NCBI GenBank assembly: GCA_947492745.1
Contig: CANLOE010000034.1
Span: 1 to 57,909 of the forward strand
Length of the DNA stretch: 57,909 bases
Direction of reading: 5' to 3'
Origin: an uncultured Cyclobacteriaceae bacterium
GTDB taxonomy: Bacteria > Bacteroidota > Bacteroidia > Cytophagales > Cyclobacteriaceae
Position numbers and translations under genes: made by a program. Below are positions 26,924 to 36,110 of the stretch, piece by piece. A model generated the notes under the pieces. It was not told where the DNA came from. It saw nothing but the letters and a program-made list of their open reading frames with translations, and searched no databases. Every line of letters starts with the position of its first letter. Position 1 is the stretch's first letter.

Positions 26924-28429
26924 TTAATAGCCATCGTTTTGTTTGATTGCGCCATTGGCATTAAGCGCCACTTGAGGAATCGGCCATGCTATCCTATCGT
27001 CAGTTGTAGATAGTCCCCCTGCTCTAGTGGGCCTCCTTAAGCGCATCAAATCATGAAAACGATTTCCTTCAAAGGCCAATTCTACTCTACGCTCGGTAAC
27101 AACCGTTTCAATAAAAGACTGGAAATCAGCAAAATCATCTTTCGAATAAGCCAAGAAGGCTGCGGGGTCAACGACATCACCCGTTGCATTACTTACTTTC
27201 AGAGACCGTAACCTTACATCATTCAACAGTTTCAATGCCTCATCCGGAATATCGCTGCTCGTTCTGGACAAAGCTTCTGCTCTCATCAACATAAATTCAG
27301 CCAATCTCATGGGCATGCCGTTATCCGCTTCTGTAGAGGTATCCTCATACTTGAAAGGGTGAACAATCGTATTTGCCTGATTTACGGATGCCGTTATACC
27401 TCCAGGGCCTTCTATCAACAAACTGACTCTATCATCTTCCGCGGAAAGTCCATTAGCGGCAAGACTGGCGCGCATATCTGCTGTGATAATTTTTTGATAG
27501 CCGTTGGCTATCAAATCTGCGGAAGCCCTTACATCACCATCTCTAAGTACTCTATTGGTAAATTGAGTAATATTGATATTTGCCGTTACATCCTGTGAGG
27601 TACTGACCAATTCCCATACGGATTCTGCGGAAAATTCATTTCTAAAGAATCCATCTACCGATGACATCAATGAGAAAGGTCCATCAATAATCTGTTTTGC
27701 CAGTTCGGCAGCTTCTACATATTCTCCTCGCTGAAACCTGACCCTGGCCATATATCCCATAGCTGAGAATTTAGTAGCGCGACCGGCACTATTGGTTTCC
27801 GGCAAGTTGTCAATGGCCGTCTGAAAATCAGCAATGATTTGGTCATATACCTGTGTCACTGTATTTCTCGGTGCTACATCAATATCACTTGCTGTTAAGA
27901 CCGGTTCTGTCCTGATAATCAGTCCACTTTGTTCTTCATCGGAACCAATACCAAAAGGCTTTCCGAACCATCGTATCATTTCAAAATAAATAACCCCTCT
28001 TATAAAGGCAGCCTCGCCCCGAGCTTTACTAGCCACAGCATCGCTTAGGCCCGTGACCAAGTTGTTATTCAAGGCATTGAAAATAATATTGGTTTGATTG
28101 ACAACGGTATATCCATCCGAATACATCCCGTTCACCTCTGCATTCAATGCATTAATATTTTGTGTGGCAATATCCTGAACAGAGTTGAAACTACCTACAA
28201 ACTCTACATTATCCGCAAATATATCAGGGTATATCGTCAATGCTCCAGCACCTAGATCGGCATCCTGAAGTGCATTATAAGCACCTGCTGTGGCCGTTTC
28301 CAAATCCCCTTCGGTAGCAATAGCAATATTCGTGGGTAGCGATTGTTGGGGTTCTGTTTCCAATACGTCACTACAGGCATTCAACCCAAAACCCAATGCG
28401 ACTAAATATATATAATTCTTAAAATTCAT
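26924..28429 (-). CDS. SusD/RagB family outer-membrane lipoprotein
   Basis: This 501-aa protein starts at ATG 28429 with a lipoprotein signal and lipobox LNAC (Cys 19), followed by SDVLETEPQQSLP, the SusD opening. Helical TPR-like repeats, ARGEAAFIRGVIYFEMIRWF (the RagB/SusD signature), and the terminal RVELAFEGNRFHDLMRLRRP are clear. SusD proteins form the lid of a SusC channel and bind an oligomer, usually a glycan or peptide. The in-frame start seven codons upstream would overlap the susC stop more and lacks a signal. Confidence 0.93.
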   Translation of the reverse strand: MNFKNYIYLVALGFGLNACSDVLETEPQQSLPTNIAIATEGDLETATAGAYNALQDADLGAGALTIYPDIFADNVEFVGSFNSVQDIATQNINALNAEVNGMYSDGYTVVNQTNIIFNALNNNLVTGLSDAVASKARGEAAFIRGVIYFEMIRWFGKPFGIGSDEEQSGLIIRTEPVLTASDIDVAPRNTVTQVYDQIIADFQTAIDNLPETNSAGRATKFSAMGYMARVRFQRGEYVEAAELAKQIIDGPFSLMSSVDGFFRNEFSAESVWELVSTSQDVTANINITQFTNRVLRDGDVRASADLIANGYQKIITADMRASLAANGLSAEDDRVSLLIEGPGGITASVNQANTIVHPFKYEDTSTEADNGMPMRLAEFMLMRAEALSRTSSDIPDEALKLLNDVRLRSLKVSNATGDVVDPAAFLAYSKDDFADFQSFIETVVTERRVELAFEGNRFHDLMRLRRPTRAGGLSTTDDRIAWPIPQVALNANGAIKQNDGY

Positions 28430-28439
28430 AGTTCTTTGT

Positions 28440-31400
28440 TTAAAGGCCAATGTTCACACCAAAGGTAATCTGCTTAGACTGAGGTCTACTAAAGAAAGTT
28501 TCTCCTTGGAAAGCTCCATTCGCGTCGTTTCGTGAAACCTCAGGATCTGGCCCAGAGTAATCTGTAAATGTCAGCAAATTGAACCCTTGCGCATAAACCC
28601 TTACTTCTGTCCCTTTGGTCAAGCTCTGAGGTAATGTATAACCCAAAGAAATACTTTTCAAGCGCAAGTAACTACCATCTTCAAGGTATCTTGAAGACTC
28701 TTGGTTACCGTTAGCAGCTCCTCTTCGTATTTCGGGAATATCCGTATTTCTATTCTCAGGTGTCCAAGCATTGAGTTGGCTTCTTGCTTGGTTAAAACCG
28801 CTACTACCGCTCACCTCAGTAAACTCTGACTCCGAACGATACACATCATTACCTACATTGTATTGAAAGAAAATATTCAGGTCTATTCCTTTGTAGGAGA
28901 GGTTATTGGTAAAACCACCATAAAAATCAGGGAATGGGTCACCGACAATTTGAGCGTCACTGGAAGAAAAAACATTGGAAACCTCACCATCTGCATTTTC
29001 AAACAAAGCATCACCTGTCTCCGGGTCTACACCGGCATATTTTACCAAGAAAAATGAACCTACAGCTTCACCAACTCTATGCACGAAAGGAGCAGTAATG
29101 ATATCGTCATCCTTACCATCACCGTCATTATCTACCAGTTTGGTGATTTCATTGTTCAGCGTAGCGATATTAAAACTTGCGGTCCAATTGAAATCTCCAC
29201 GGAATATCTCTGCATTCAACTCCAGCTCAAAACCACTATTGGTCAATCCCCCAATATTACTCGTCAGTGAAGAAATGGGCAATGTTTCGATACCTGCCTC
29301 TCTAGGAAGCGGTACATCCAAAAGCAAATCATTGGTACGTTTGTCGTAATAACCTACGGAACCATTAAAACGGTTGTTCAAGAAACCAAAGTCAAAAGCG
29401 ATATCCAGCTGATTGGTTCTTTCCCAACTCAAATCATCATTCTGTAAACTGACCTGCTCAAAACCAGGGACAGCATTGTAATCTCTACCGAAGCCCACCA
29501 GTCCCCTAGAGGCAAAGTTAGAAATTTCAGCATTTCCCGTGCTACCATAACTGGCCCTTAATTTCAAGAAATTGACCACATTGGACGATTTGAGGAACTC
29601 CTCATCACTGAGTACCCAACCGGCCGAAACCGCAGGGAAGAAACCAAAACGATTGTTGACCCCAAATCTGGAAGAGCCATTATAGTTTCCGGTAACAGAA
29701 AATAAATACTTATTATCATAATTGTAGGTCACTTTTGCCAAGTAACTCAAAAAGGTAAATTCAGTACCAGTACTCGTACCCGCAGTAATCTCAGCAGCAC
29801 TGGCCAGATTTCTCAACTGGGCCGAAGCAAATGTATTTCCGGAAACATCACTGGTCTTCGACTCTGAATCTTGATAGGTAATCCCTCCCAAAACCGAAAA
29901 ATTATGTTCATCAAACGAAAAATCATAATTGACTATATTGTTCCAATTGATATTGAGAATTTCAGCGGTATTGACCAAACCTTCTCCATTTTGAGCACCT
30001 GTATCCGTATGGTCGGCAAGTGTTCTATCAACTTCTCTATTGGTGAGAAAATCGCTACCGAACTCCGTTCGGAAAGATAAGCCCGGAAGAATCTGATACC
30101 TTAAGTTTACGTTGGTAAATACTTGGTTCGTGGTCAGTATCCTTGTTTGATTTTCCAGATTACCTAAAGGCGACCCTCCAAAAAGATTCCCCAAAAAAGG
30201 AGTACCATCAGGATTTCGGCCAGGTAAATCGGGACGGGACAGTGCCCCATTGGTAAAAGGAGAAGCTATCGCATTATCTTCCGCCTGTCTTTTATTGACT
30301 GTTCTGCTTGGGTTTATCCTAAAATCCAAGCTCACTTTGTCCGAAATTTTATGATTGATGTTCAGACGTCCTGAGAAACGTTTGAAATTGGTCTCTCTGA
30401 TCCACCCATCTTCATCTCTATAGGTCAGGCCAGTGTAAAATTGTGTTTTCTCGGATCCACCAGAGGCATTGGCACTGAATTCCTGCAAAAAAGCGGGATC
30501 GGTCACTAAATCGATATGATCTGTTGATACGGATTCATTTGGATTTTCATTGAATCGAAGTGCTCCGGTAGCTGTTGTATTGTTCGGGTCGAACCAATCC
30601 AAACCGGAAGTCTGTAATCTTCCATAATTCTGTACCCGCTGGTATTCCGGTCCTGACATCATGTCCAAGGTAGCGGTAGGCTCCGAAGTACCCGCGTAAT
30701 AATTCAAATTGACTTTTGTTTTTCCTGCTTTTCCTCTCTTGGTCGTAATCAATATCACACCATTCGCACCTCTAGCTCCATAAATGGCAGAAGCTCCTGC
30801 ATCTTTGAGTACTTCTACGGATTCGATATCGTTGGGATTAAGATTGGCCAGTGCAGTGGTTCCCTGTCCTCCAAAACCTGAACCTCCTATAATATCCGTT
30901 TCCGCTCCGTTATCTACGGATATAGGGATACCGTCAACGACAATTAGCGGCTGGTTACTGGCATTGATAGAGGAAGCTCCTCGAATACGGATAGCATTCT
31001 GTGCACCCAGTGCACCTGAGCCTCCAGTGATGGATACACCTGCTGCTCTACCTTGTAAGGCTCCTTGAAAAGTCGTAGCTGGGGATTCTGCTAATTTCTC
31101 TCCTCCAATAGAAGTGACGGAACTTGTCAGGTTTCTTTTTGACTCTGTTCCGAAACCTACAACGACGACTTCCGTCAGTTGTGTCACATCGGTTGCCATT
31201 GTTACATTAATAACGCTTCTTTGTCCTACCGTTAGGGTTTGTGGGGACAATCCGATAAAAGAAAACTCAAGTGCCGTTCCTGCTGCCGTCTCATTAGCTG
31301 GAATATCTAGTTTGTATTTACCATCTACGTCGGTAATCGTACCTGTGGTGGTACCTTTGATAACGACATTGACACCGGGTAGTGCCTCGCCCTCTTCATC

Positions 31401-31499
31401 CGTCACCGTACCGGTGACGCTCCTTCCTTGTTGTGCGTACAAGTTACCGATAGCAACTATTCCGAACATCAAGAAGCTCAATAGTAGAATCTTCTTCAT
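28440..31499 (-). CDS. SusC/RagA family TonB-dependent outer-membrane transporter
   Basis: This 1019-aa protein has a signal peptide ending NLYAQQ, a CarboxypepD-regulatory-like domain (VTGTVTDEEGEALPGVNVVI), a TonB box area (TEVVVVGFG), a plug (PLIVVDGIPI, VLKDAGASAIYGARGANGVI) and a large beta-barrel ending in KQITFGVNIGL. It is the channel partner of the SusD protein that follows with an 11-base gap. The locus has no carbohydrate-active enzyme, protease or anti-sigma/sigma regulator next to it, so the substrate cannot be inferred. Confidence 0.95.
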   Translation of the reverse strand: MKKILLLSFLMFGIVAIGNLYAQQGRSVTGTVTDEEGEALPGVNVVIKGTTTGTITDVDGKYKLDIPANETAAGTALEFSFIGLSPQTLTVGQRSVINVTMATDVTQLTEVVVVGFGTESKRNLTSSVTSIGGEKLAESPATTFQGALQGRAAGVSITGGSGALGAQNAIRIRGASSINASNQPLIVVDGIPISVDNGAETDIIGGSGFGGQGTTALANLNPNDIESVEVLKDAGASAIYGARGANGVILITTKRGKAGKTKVNLNYYAGTSEPTATLDMMSGPEYQRVQNYGRLQTSGLDWFDPNNTTATGALRFNENPNESVSTDHIDLVTDPAFLQEFSANASGGSEKTQFYTGLTYRDEDGWIRETNFKRFSGRLNINHKISDKVSLDFRINPSRTVNKRQAEDNAIASPFTNGALSRPDLPGRNPDGTPFLGNLFGGSPLGNLENQTRILTTNQVFTNVNLRYQILPGLSFRTEFGSDFLTNREVDRTLADHTDTGAQNGEGLVNTAEILNINWNNIVNYDFSFDEHNFSVLGGITYQDSESKTSDVSGNTFASAQLRNLASAAEITAGTSTGTEFTFLSYLAKVTYNYDNKYLFSVTGNYNGSSRFGVNNRFGFFPAVSAGWVLSDEEFLKSSNVVNFLKLRASYGSTGNAEISNFASRGLVGFGRDYNAVPGFEQVSLQNDDLSWERTNQLDIAFDFGFLNNRFNGSVGYYDKRTNDLLLDVPLPREAGIETLPISSLTSNIGGLTNSGFELELNAEIFRGDFNWTASFNIATLNNEITKLVDNDGDGKDDDIITAPFVHRVGEAVGSFFLVKYAGVDPETGDALFENADGEVSNVFSSSDAQIVGDPFPDFYGGFTNNLSYKGIDLNIFFQYNVGNDVYRSESEFTEVSGSSGFNQARSQLNAWTPENRNTDIPEIRRGAANGNQESSRYLEDGSYLRLKSISLGYTLPQSLTKGTEVRVYAQGFNLLTFTDYSGPDPEVSRNDANGAFQGETFFSRPQSKQITFGVNIGL

Positions 31500-31538
31500 A
31501 TTGATTTGTTTAGGTTAAAATTATACTGATTGCAATTC

Positions 31539-31546
31539 CAAACTTA
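31539..31546 (-). promoter_or_regulatory. Probable -7 element of the susC operon
   Basis: On the minus strand this reads TAAGTTTG, an exact TAnnTTTG match 40 bases before the susC start. The DNA from here to 31799 shows no gene. Confidence 0.6.
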
Positions 31547-31799
31547 AAACAAAATAACTAAAAATTGAAGCTTGGAAGTTGTTTTTTTGGTCAAATGCAA
31601 ACCTTTTGACATTACTTTTACGTTCAATATGCAATGCTCCAGTAATTATGTCACAATTCGCAGGATTATTTAGTGAATAAACTAAAAATAAATGCTTATC
31701 ACGCAGTTTGTCCATCACTACTACACAAGTATGTTTTTACCACAAAATACACTTCTTCATTCTCTACATCTCTTGTAGTTTAATTTTATTATGTCTATG

Positions 31800-33785
31800 C
31801 TACATTGTTGTATAAACAATCTGGAATTCAATGCGTCTGTTCTGCTTTTTATTGGATTCCGAATCGTTGGGTACGAGCGGCTGTGTCATACCGTAACCTT
31901 TATAGGACAGTTTTTTGGCCGTTACGCCATTGTTTATCAAATACTCGTAAACCGCTTTGGCCCTCTTCAGGGAAAGTGAGCGGTTATAGGTAGGACTTCC
32001 TGTATTATCCGTATGTCCACCTATTTCTACCTCTACACTGGGGTTGGACTTAAGAAAACGTACCATTTTGTTCAATTCTGTTTTTGATTTTTCTTTGATA
32101 TCGTACTTATCCACATCAAAAAAGATGTTTTCCAGCACTACTTTGGTACCTTTCTTAACGGGTCGAAGATAGACATCGATCTGAATCGGATCAAGATGTT
32201 TATGCTGCAAGTAGGAGAAAGAGAGGCTTTTGAACAGGTACCCTTTCTTGTCGATATACAATGCATACTCCGAACCTTCGGTAAGTACCATCTTATAGTC
32301 TCCCTCGATTTCGTCAGAGTATACCAGTGAGACCAGCTCCTGATTGTTCAGGTCGAATAACTCAATAATGGCCTTCAAGGGCTTTTTGGTATCCGCATCG
32401 TATACATTTCCCATGACGAAGTTACTTTTATACTTCACCTGTATGCTTTCCGGCACATCAAACTCGTAGAGTTCTCCCTTAACCGTTGGTTTTTGAAGGT
32501 TTTCCAGCGAATAATATCCTTTTTTGCCATCGGCAGTGATAAATAGCGACACTTGATCCTCTCCCGTATTCACAGGTTTACCAAGGTTAACGGCTTCTTT
32601 CCATCCTTCTTCCGTCTTTTCAGAATGATAGATATCAAAGCCCCCAAAACCCGGGCGACCATTGGAAGAAAAGTAAAGCGTTTTATTGTTCGCGTGGATA
32701 AAAGGGGAAACTTCATCTTTTTCTGTATTAATGCTTCTGTCCAGACTTTCCGGAACAGACCAGGTATTATCCTCCTGTAACTGGGTCATCCATATATCCC
32801 GCGAGCCGCCTTTACCTCCCGCCCTATTGGATACGAAGTAGAGTGTTCGCCCATCAGGAGATAGGGAAGGTTGAGAATCCCAAGAACTGGAGTTAATGGT
32901 CCTCCCCATGTTCTCGGGACTGGACCACTCTTTGCCTGTTTTGTGACTGATATAAAGATCACAACTTCCATAGCCCTTTCTACCAAAACAGGAAGTAAAT
33001 ATGAGTGTCCTTCCATCAGCGGATATCGTACAGGTACCTTCGTTGAACCTTGAGTTGATATTTCTGGATAAGGTTTCCGGTCTGCTCCATTCGCCATCAT
33101 CGGATTTGGTACAGACCACTAAATCCTCATCATACTCGGAAGTGGTACCTCTTCGCATCGTATAAATCAAAGTTTTTTGATCGACGGTCAGTACGGGAAA
33201 ATACTGCATAGGGAAAGCATTGACTACATCGGGTAGCCTCCTTGGCGAAAAGTCAGCGACTACCTTATCATTTTTCAATCCAAATTCGGCATTGCCTACC
33301 AGTTCTCTGGCATGTTCCCGTATGGCACGACTTCCTGCCTTGTAAGCGGTAAACTTCTTAAGACGGTCCAGCGCTTTTTCATAGTCGTTGAGCTGAAGGT
33401 ACAACTCACCGGCATAAAAATAGGCAATCCCATAACGGACATCATCGGGCTTCAAGCTTATGGCTTTTTCAAAGCTTTTTGCTGCTGCATCGGTATCTTT
33501 CATCGCTTTATAGATAATTCCCAGGCGAATGTAAGCTTCTACAAACTCGTCATCCTTCTGTAGGGCTTTGCTCAGAAGCCCAATCGCTTGGCCATACTGT
33601 CCTCTAACCCGGAAATTATCCGACTCATTGTAATATTGAATCGCTTTTTTGGATTTTGTACTGTATTTAGCCTGTCCTAAAGCGTTATTGTAACCAAGAC
33701 CTAGCCATAAAAAAGTTGTTATTAACAGAGTGGCATTAGTAAATCTTATGGGAAATGATTTTTTCAATAAAAACACAAACTTCAT
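31800..33785 (-). CDS. PorE-like OmpA family protein (TPR, propeller, OmpA)
   Basis: This 661-aa protein starts at ATG 33785 with a signal peptide ending near YNNALGQA. In order it shows TPR repeats (about 40-160), a WD40/PD40-like beta-propeller (about 190-430; repeated ISADGRTLIFTS, LSPDGRTLYFVSN, ANNKTLYFSSN), a CarboxypepD-regulatory-like domain (about 440-530) and a C-terminal OmpA peptidoglycan-binding domain (IFFDVDKYDIKEKS, VEIGGHTDNTGSPTYNRSLS). This order is that of PorE of the type IX secretion system, which tethers the system to peptidoglycan. Paralogues with other roles are common, so the exact function is inferred. Confidence 0.8.
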   Translation of the reverse strand: MKFVFLLKKSFPIRFTNATLLITTFLWLGLGYNNALGQAKYSTKSKKAIQYYNESDNFRVRGQYGQAIGLLSKALQKDDEFVEAYIRLGIIYKAMKDTDAAAKSFEKAISLKPDDVRYGIAYFYAGELYLQLNDYEKALDRLKKFTAYKAGSRAIREHARELVGNAEFGLKNDKVVADFSPRRLPDVVNAFPMQYFPVLTVDQKTLIYTMRRGTTSEYDEDLVVCTKSDDGEWSRPETLSRNINSRFNEGTCTISADGRTLIFTSCFGRKGYGSCDLYISHKTGKEWSSPENMGRTINSSSWDSQPSLSPDGRTLYFVSNRAGGKGGSRDIWMTQLQEDNTWSVPESLDRSINTEKDEVSPFIHANNKTLYFSSNGRPGFGGFDIYHSEKTEEGWKEAVNLGKPVNTGEDQVSLFITADGKKGYYSLENLQKPTVKGELYEFDVPESIQVKYKSNFVMGNVYDADTKKPLKAIIELFDLNNQELVSLVYSDEIEGDYKMVLTEGSEYALYIDKKGYLFKSLSFSYLQHKHLDPIQIDVYLRPVKKGTKVVLENIFFDVDKYDIKEKSKTELNKMVRFLKSNPSVEVEIGGHTDNTGSPTYNRSLSLKRAKAVYEYLINNGVTAKKLSYKGYGMTQPLVPNDSESNKKQNRRIEFQIVYTTM

Positions 33786-33955
33786 GCTGTAAAATAATAT
33801 TTTTCGAAAATACACCAAATACATACAGAGGTGTAGTAAGGTTCAATTTCAATAGCTAATAATACACTGCAATATTACATAACAGAACGCAAAAAATAAT
33901 CACTTATCAGTAATCGAGCTATGATCAAATTACTAGCGAGTAATGAATTATTCAC

Positions 33956-34141
33956 TTAAGGTATAACGTAATTTAGATAATCTTTTATGTAAATCGTAGT
34001 TTTCTTACGGGAATCCATTAAAATCATTTTTTTCTTGTAGAGGAGTTTTTCCAAATCGTCCATGCACTTTCGTACTTCGTGGTAGTTTCGTGTACTATTA
34101 AGTCCATCGCTGTCAATCGAATATAGGATAAAAACAGTTCT
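33956..34141 (-). pseudogene. Possible 3' gene fragment next to an E element
   Basis: On the minus strand one frame reads about 60 residues without a start codon (ILYSIDSDGLNSTRN, then MDDLEKLLYKKKMILMD and IYIKDYLNYVIP) to a TAA at 33956-33958. The composition looks coding. A TGA precedes it and a degenerate E element begins at 34177, so the 5' part may have been lost. I do not recognise the family. Confidence 0.3.
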
Positions 34142-34176
34142 CCTCCCTCACATGTCAATTACCGATAATAACAACA

Positions 34177-34574
34177 GAAACTGTTTTTGAATCATTTCAA
34201 TACTATGTTCCGGCTTATTTTAATTATGGAACCGACAAAGAATAGCAGCGTTATTTGTAAAAATGTTCAACTAGATTACACATCAAAAGAAGCATGCCAT
34301 AAAAGAGCTTAATCGATAAACCCGGATCATGCATTGAAAAATCTACTGCGGGTCTAAATAGCTGCAAATCAGTCGTTGCACTAAATTTTTCGAATTCACC
34401 ATAGCGGTGCTATGCTAAATCCAATAAAACTCCCTGATTTATTGCTATTTAAACCCTCGTCACGAAGTTCCAATGCATGATCCGGGTTAAAGCAAAAACT
34501 TGAGATGAATACAGTTCTATAGCGAATTCCATGTATTCATTTAAAATCAAAATAATACACTTAAAAACAGCCTC
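34177..34574 (+). mobile_element. Degenerate family E element containing family C copy 4
   Basis: It runs from GAAACTGTTTTTGAATC, with the internal E-like GGAACCGA motif, to AAAAACAGCCTC. Without the nested C element it is about 227 bp, close to the family length. Confidence 0.6.
34320..34487 (+). mobile_element. MITE-like element, family C, copy 4
   Basis: This 168-bp copy starts ACCCGGATCATGCATTG and ends CAATGCATGATCCGGGT, the best-preserved C terminal inverted repeats in the window. It is flanked by TAA at 34317-34319 and 34488-34490 and has the core CATAGCGGTGCTATG. Confidence 0.92.
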
Positions 34575-34598
34575 TTAACAACCTCATTCTATCCTTAA

Positions 34599-34767
34599 AC
34601 CCAAATTTATCAATAGGATTTCGTGATGAGCGTATAAAGTGCAATAAAATCAGCGGTTTAGGTGAGGAGGCTTTTGTATCACTAAGGTGACGAGCCTGCG
34701 CAGCGTAAAACCGCTGACTTTGAAGTGATTTATGCTCGCAATAGGAAGGCTATTGATCATTTTGGGT
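34599..34767 (+). mobile_element. MITE-like element, family D, copy 1
   Basis: This 169-bp element has ends ACCCAAATTTATCAATAG and CTATTGATCATTTTGGGT. Its interior (AATCAGCGGTTT and AAACCGCTGACTT arms) differs from B and C but matches 48140-48308. Flanks are TAA and TCA, so only part of a target duplication is visible. Confidence 0.75.
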
Positions 34768-34919
34768 TCAAGAGTATTTATTAGTCACACGGCAGTCATA
34801 AGGCTATGTAAGAGTATTCCATACCTAAAAAAAAACAGCCAATTGATATGAGAGGACCGTACGGTCATGATACTTTAACTTGCCAAGGGCGTAGCAAGTC
34901 AACCGCATGGTATAACTCC

Positions 34920-35810
34920 TTATTCTATCCGATTTTTTGCAGCCTGTAAAGTGTTCGATAATAATGAGGCTATGGTCATCGGCCCTACACCTCCAGGTAC
35001 AGGGGTAATATGAGAGGCCTTTGAGGCTACTTCATCAAATTTCACATCGCCCTTTAACCGGAATCCTCTTTTGGTCTCTGGCGCGGTAACTCTGTGTATA
35101 CCTACATCCACAACAATAGCCCCCGATTTGACCATATCTGCCGAAACGAACTCCGGCTTTCCAATAGCCACAATAAGAATATCTGCCAATTTTGTGATCT
35201 GAGATAGGTCTTTGGTACGGCTATGGCACAACGTGACGGTGCTGTTGGCCGACTTTTTGTTTCTTGACATCAGTACACTCACGGGAGTGCCCACTGTATG
35301 ACTACGACCTATCACGACACAGTGCTTTCCCTCTGTGTTTATTCCGTTTTTTTCTAATAACAGCAATATACCCTTTGGAGTAGCAGGCAATAGTGTAGGT
35401 AAGTCAAGTAACATCCTACCTAGGTTTTCCGGGTGAAACCCATCTACATCCTTATCCGGTAGAATGGACTCTACGACTTTCTGTTCATCGATATGCTTGG
35501 GCAATGGAACCTGAACGATGAAACCATCGATATCTTCGTTCTCATTCAAATCGGCGACTGCACGTAATAATTCCTCTTCGGTGGTCTCTTCGGGGAGCGT
35601 GATGAGCGTAGACGCAAAACCCACTTGTTCACAGGCCTTTACCTTAGCATTTACATAGGTAAGGCTAGCCCCATCATCACCTACCAATACGGCTGCTAAA
35701 TGGGGAACTTTCTCTTCTTCCTGCTTTATTACAGCTACTTCGGCCTTGATTTCGTCTAAGATAAGGGAAGATGTTGCCTTTCCATTGAGGATTTCTGCAG
35801 TTGTGGTCAT
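34920..35810 (-). CDS. folD: Bifunctional methylene-THF dehydrogenase/cyclohydrolase FolD
   Basis: This 296-aa cytoplasmic enzyme interconverts 5,10-methylene- and 10-formyl-tetrahydrofolate with NADP. Evidence is LVGDDGASLTYVNAKVKAC (with the catalytic Tyr and Lys), DGFIVQVPLPKHID, DKDVDGFHPENLG, CVVIGRSHTVGTPVSVL (nucleotide fold) and PVPGGVGPMTIA. Length is normal. It and lepA are on the same strand, about 300 bases apart. Confidence 0.96.
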   Translation of the reverse strand: MTTTAEILNGKATSSLILDEIKAEVAVIKQEEEKVPHLAAVLVGDDGASLTYVNAKVKACEQVGFASTLITLPEETTEEELLRAVADLNENEDIDGFIVQVPLPKHIDEQKVVESILPDKDVDGFHPENLGRMLLDLPTLLPATPKGILLLLEKNGINTEGKHCVVIGRSHTVGTPVSVLMSRNKKSANSTVTLCHSRTKDLSQITKLADILIVAIGKPEFVSADMVKSGAIVVDVGIHRVTAPETKRGFRLKGDVKFDEVASKASHITPVPGGVGPMTIASLLSNTLQAAKNRIE

Positions 35811-36110
35811 AAGGGCTATAATTTTTTAGTATCTTTCTTTTAGGGAATTTCTATAGTGTTATATCAATAGTTATCGATATCTTATCTGAATATAGCATAA
35901 CCGTGGCCGTAGATAGAAATTAACGGCCATTTATGATCATTTCGATAGAAGTATACTTGAGTGATAATATACCTTGAGTGATCATGAAATCAAAATAAGG
36001 GATATAGTTCGAAACTGTCGTCTATGCTTCGTTATTGCCAAGGTCTGATCCGACAATAAGTTCTATTTTAGGACACCCTCTTTTCATGTAAAACGAGGTA
36101 TTCCATACTA
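35811..36110. other. Intergenic stretch between folD and lepA
   Basis: No gene is visible. A hairpin with TGGCCGT and ACGGCCA arms lies near 35904-35930, and CTTGAGTGAT occurs twice near 35950-35985. Confidence 0.4.

Noticed and set aside
34599-34767. Family D as a rho-independent terminator pair
   Set aside because: The long arms lack T-runs, and the element has the ends and length of the ACCC family.
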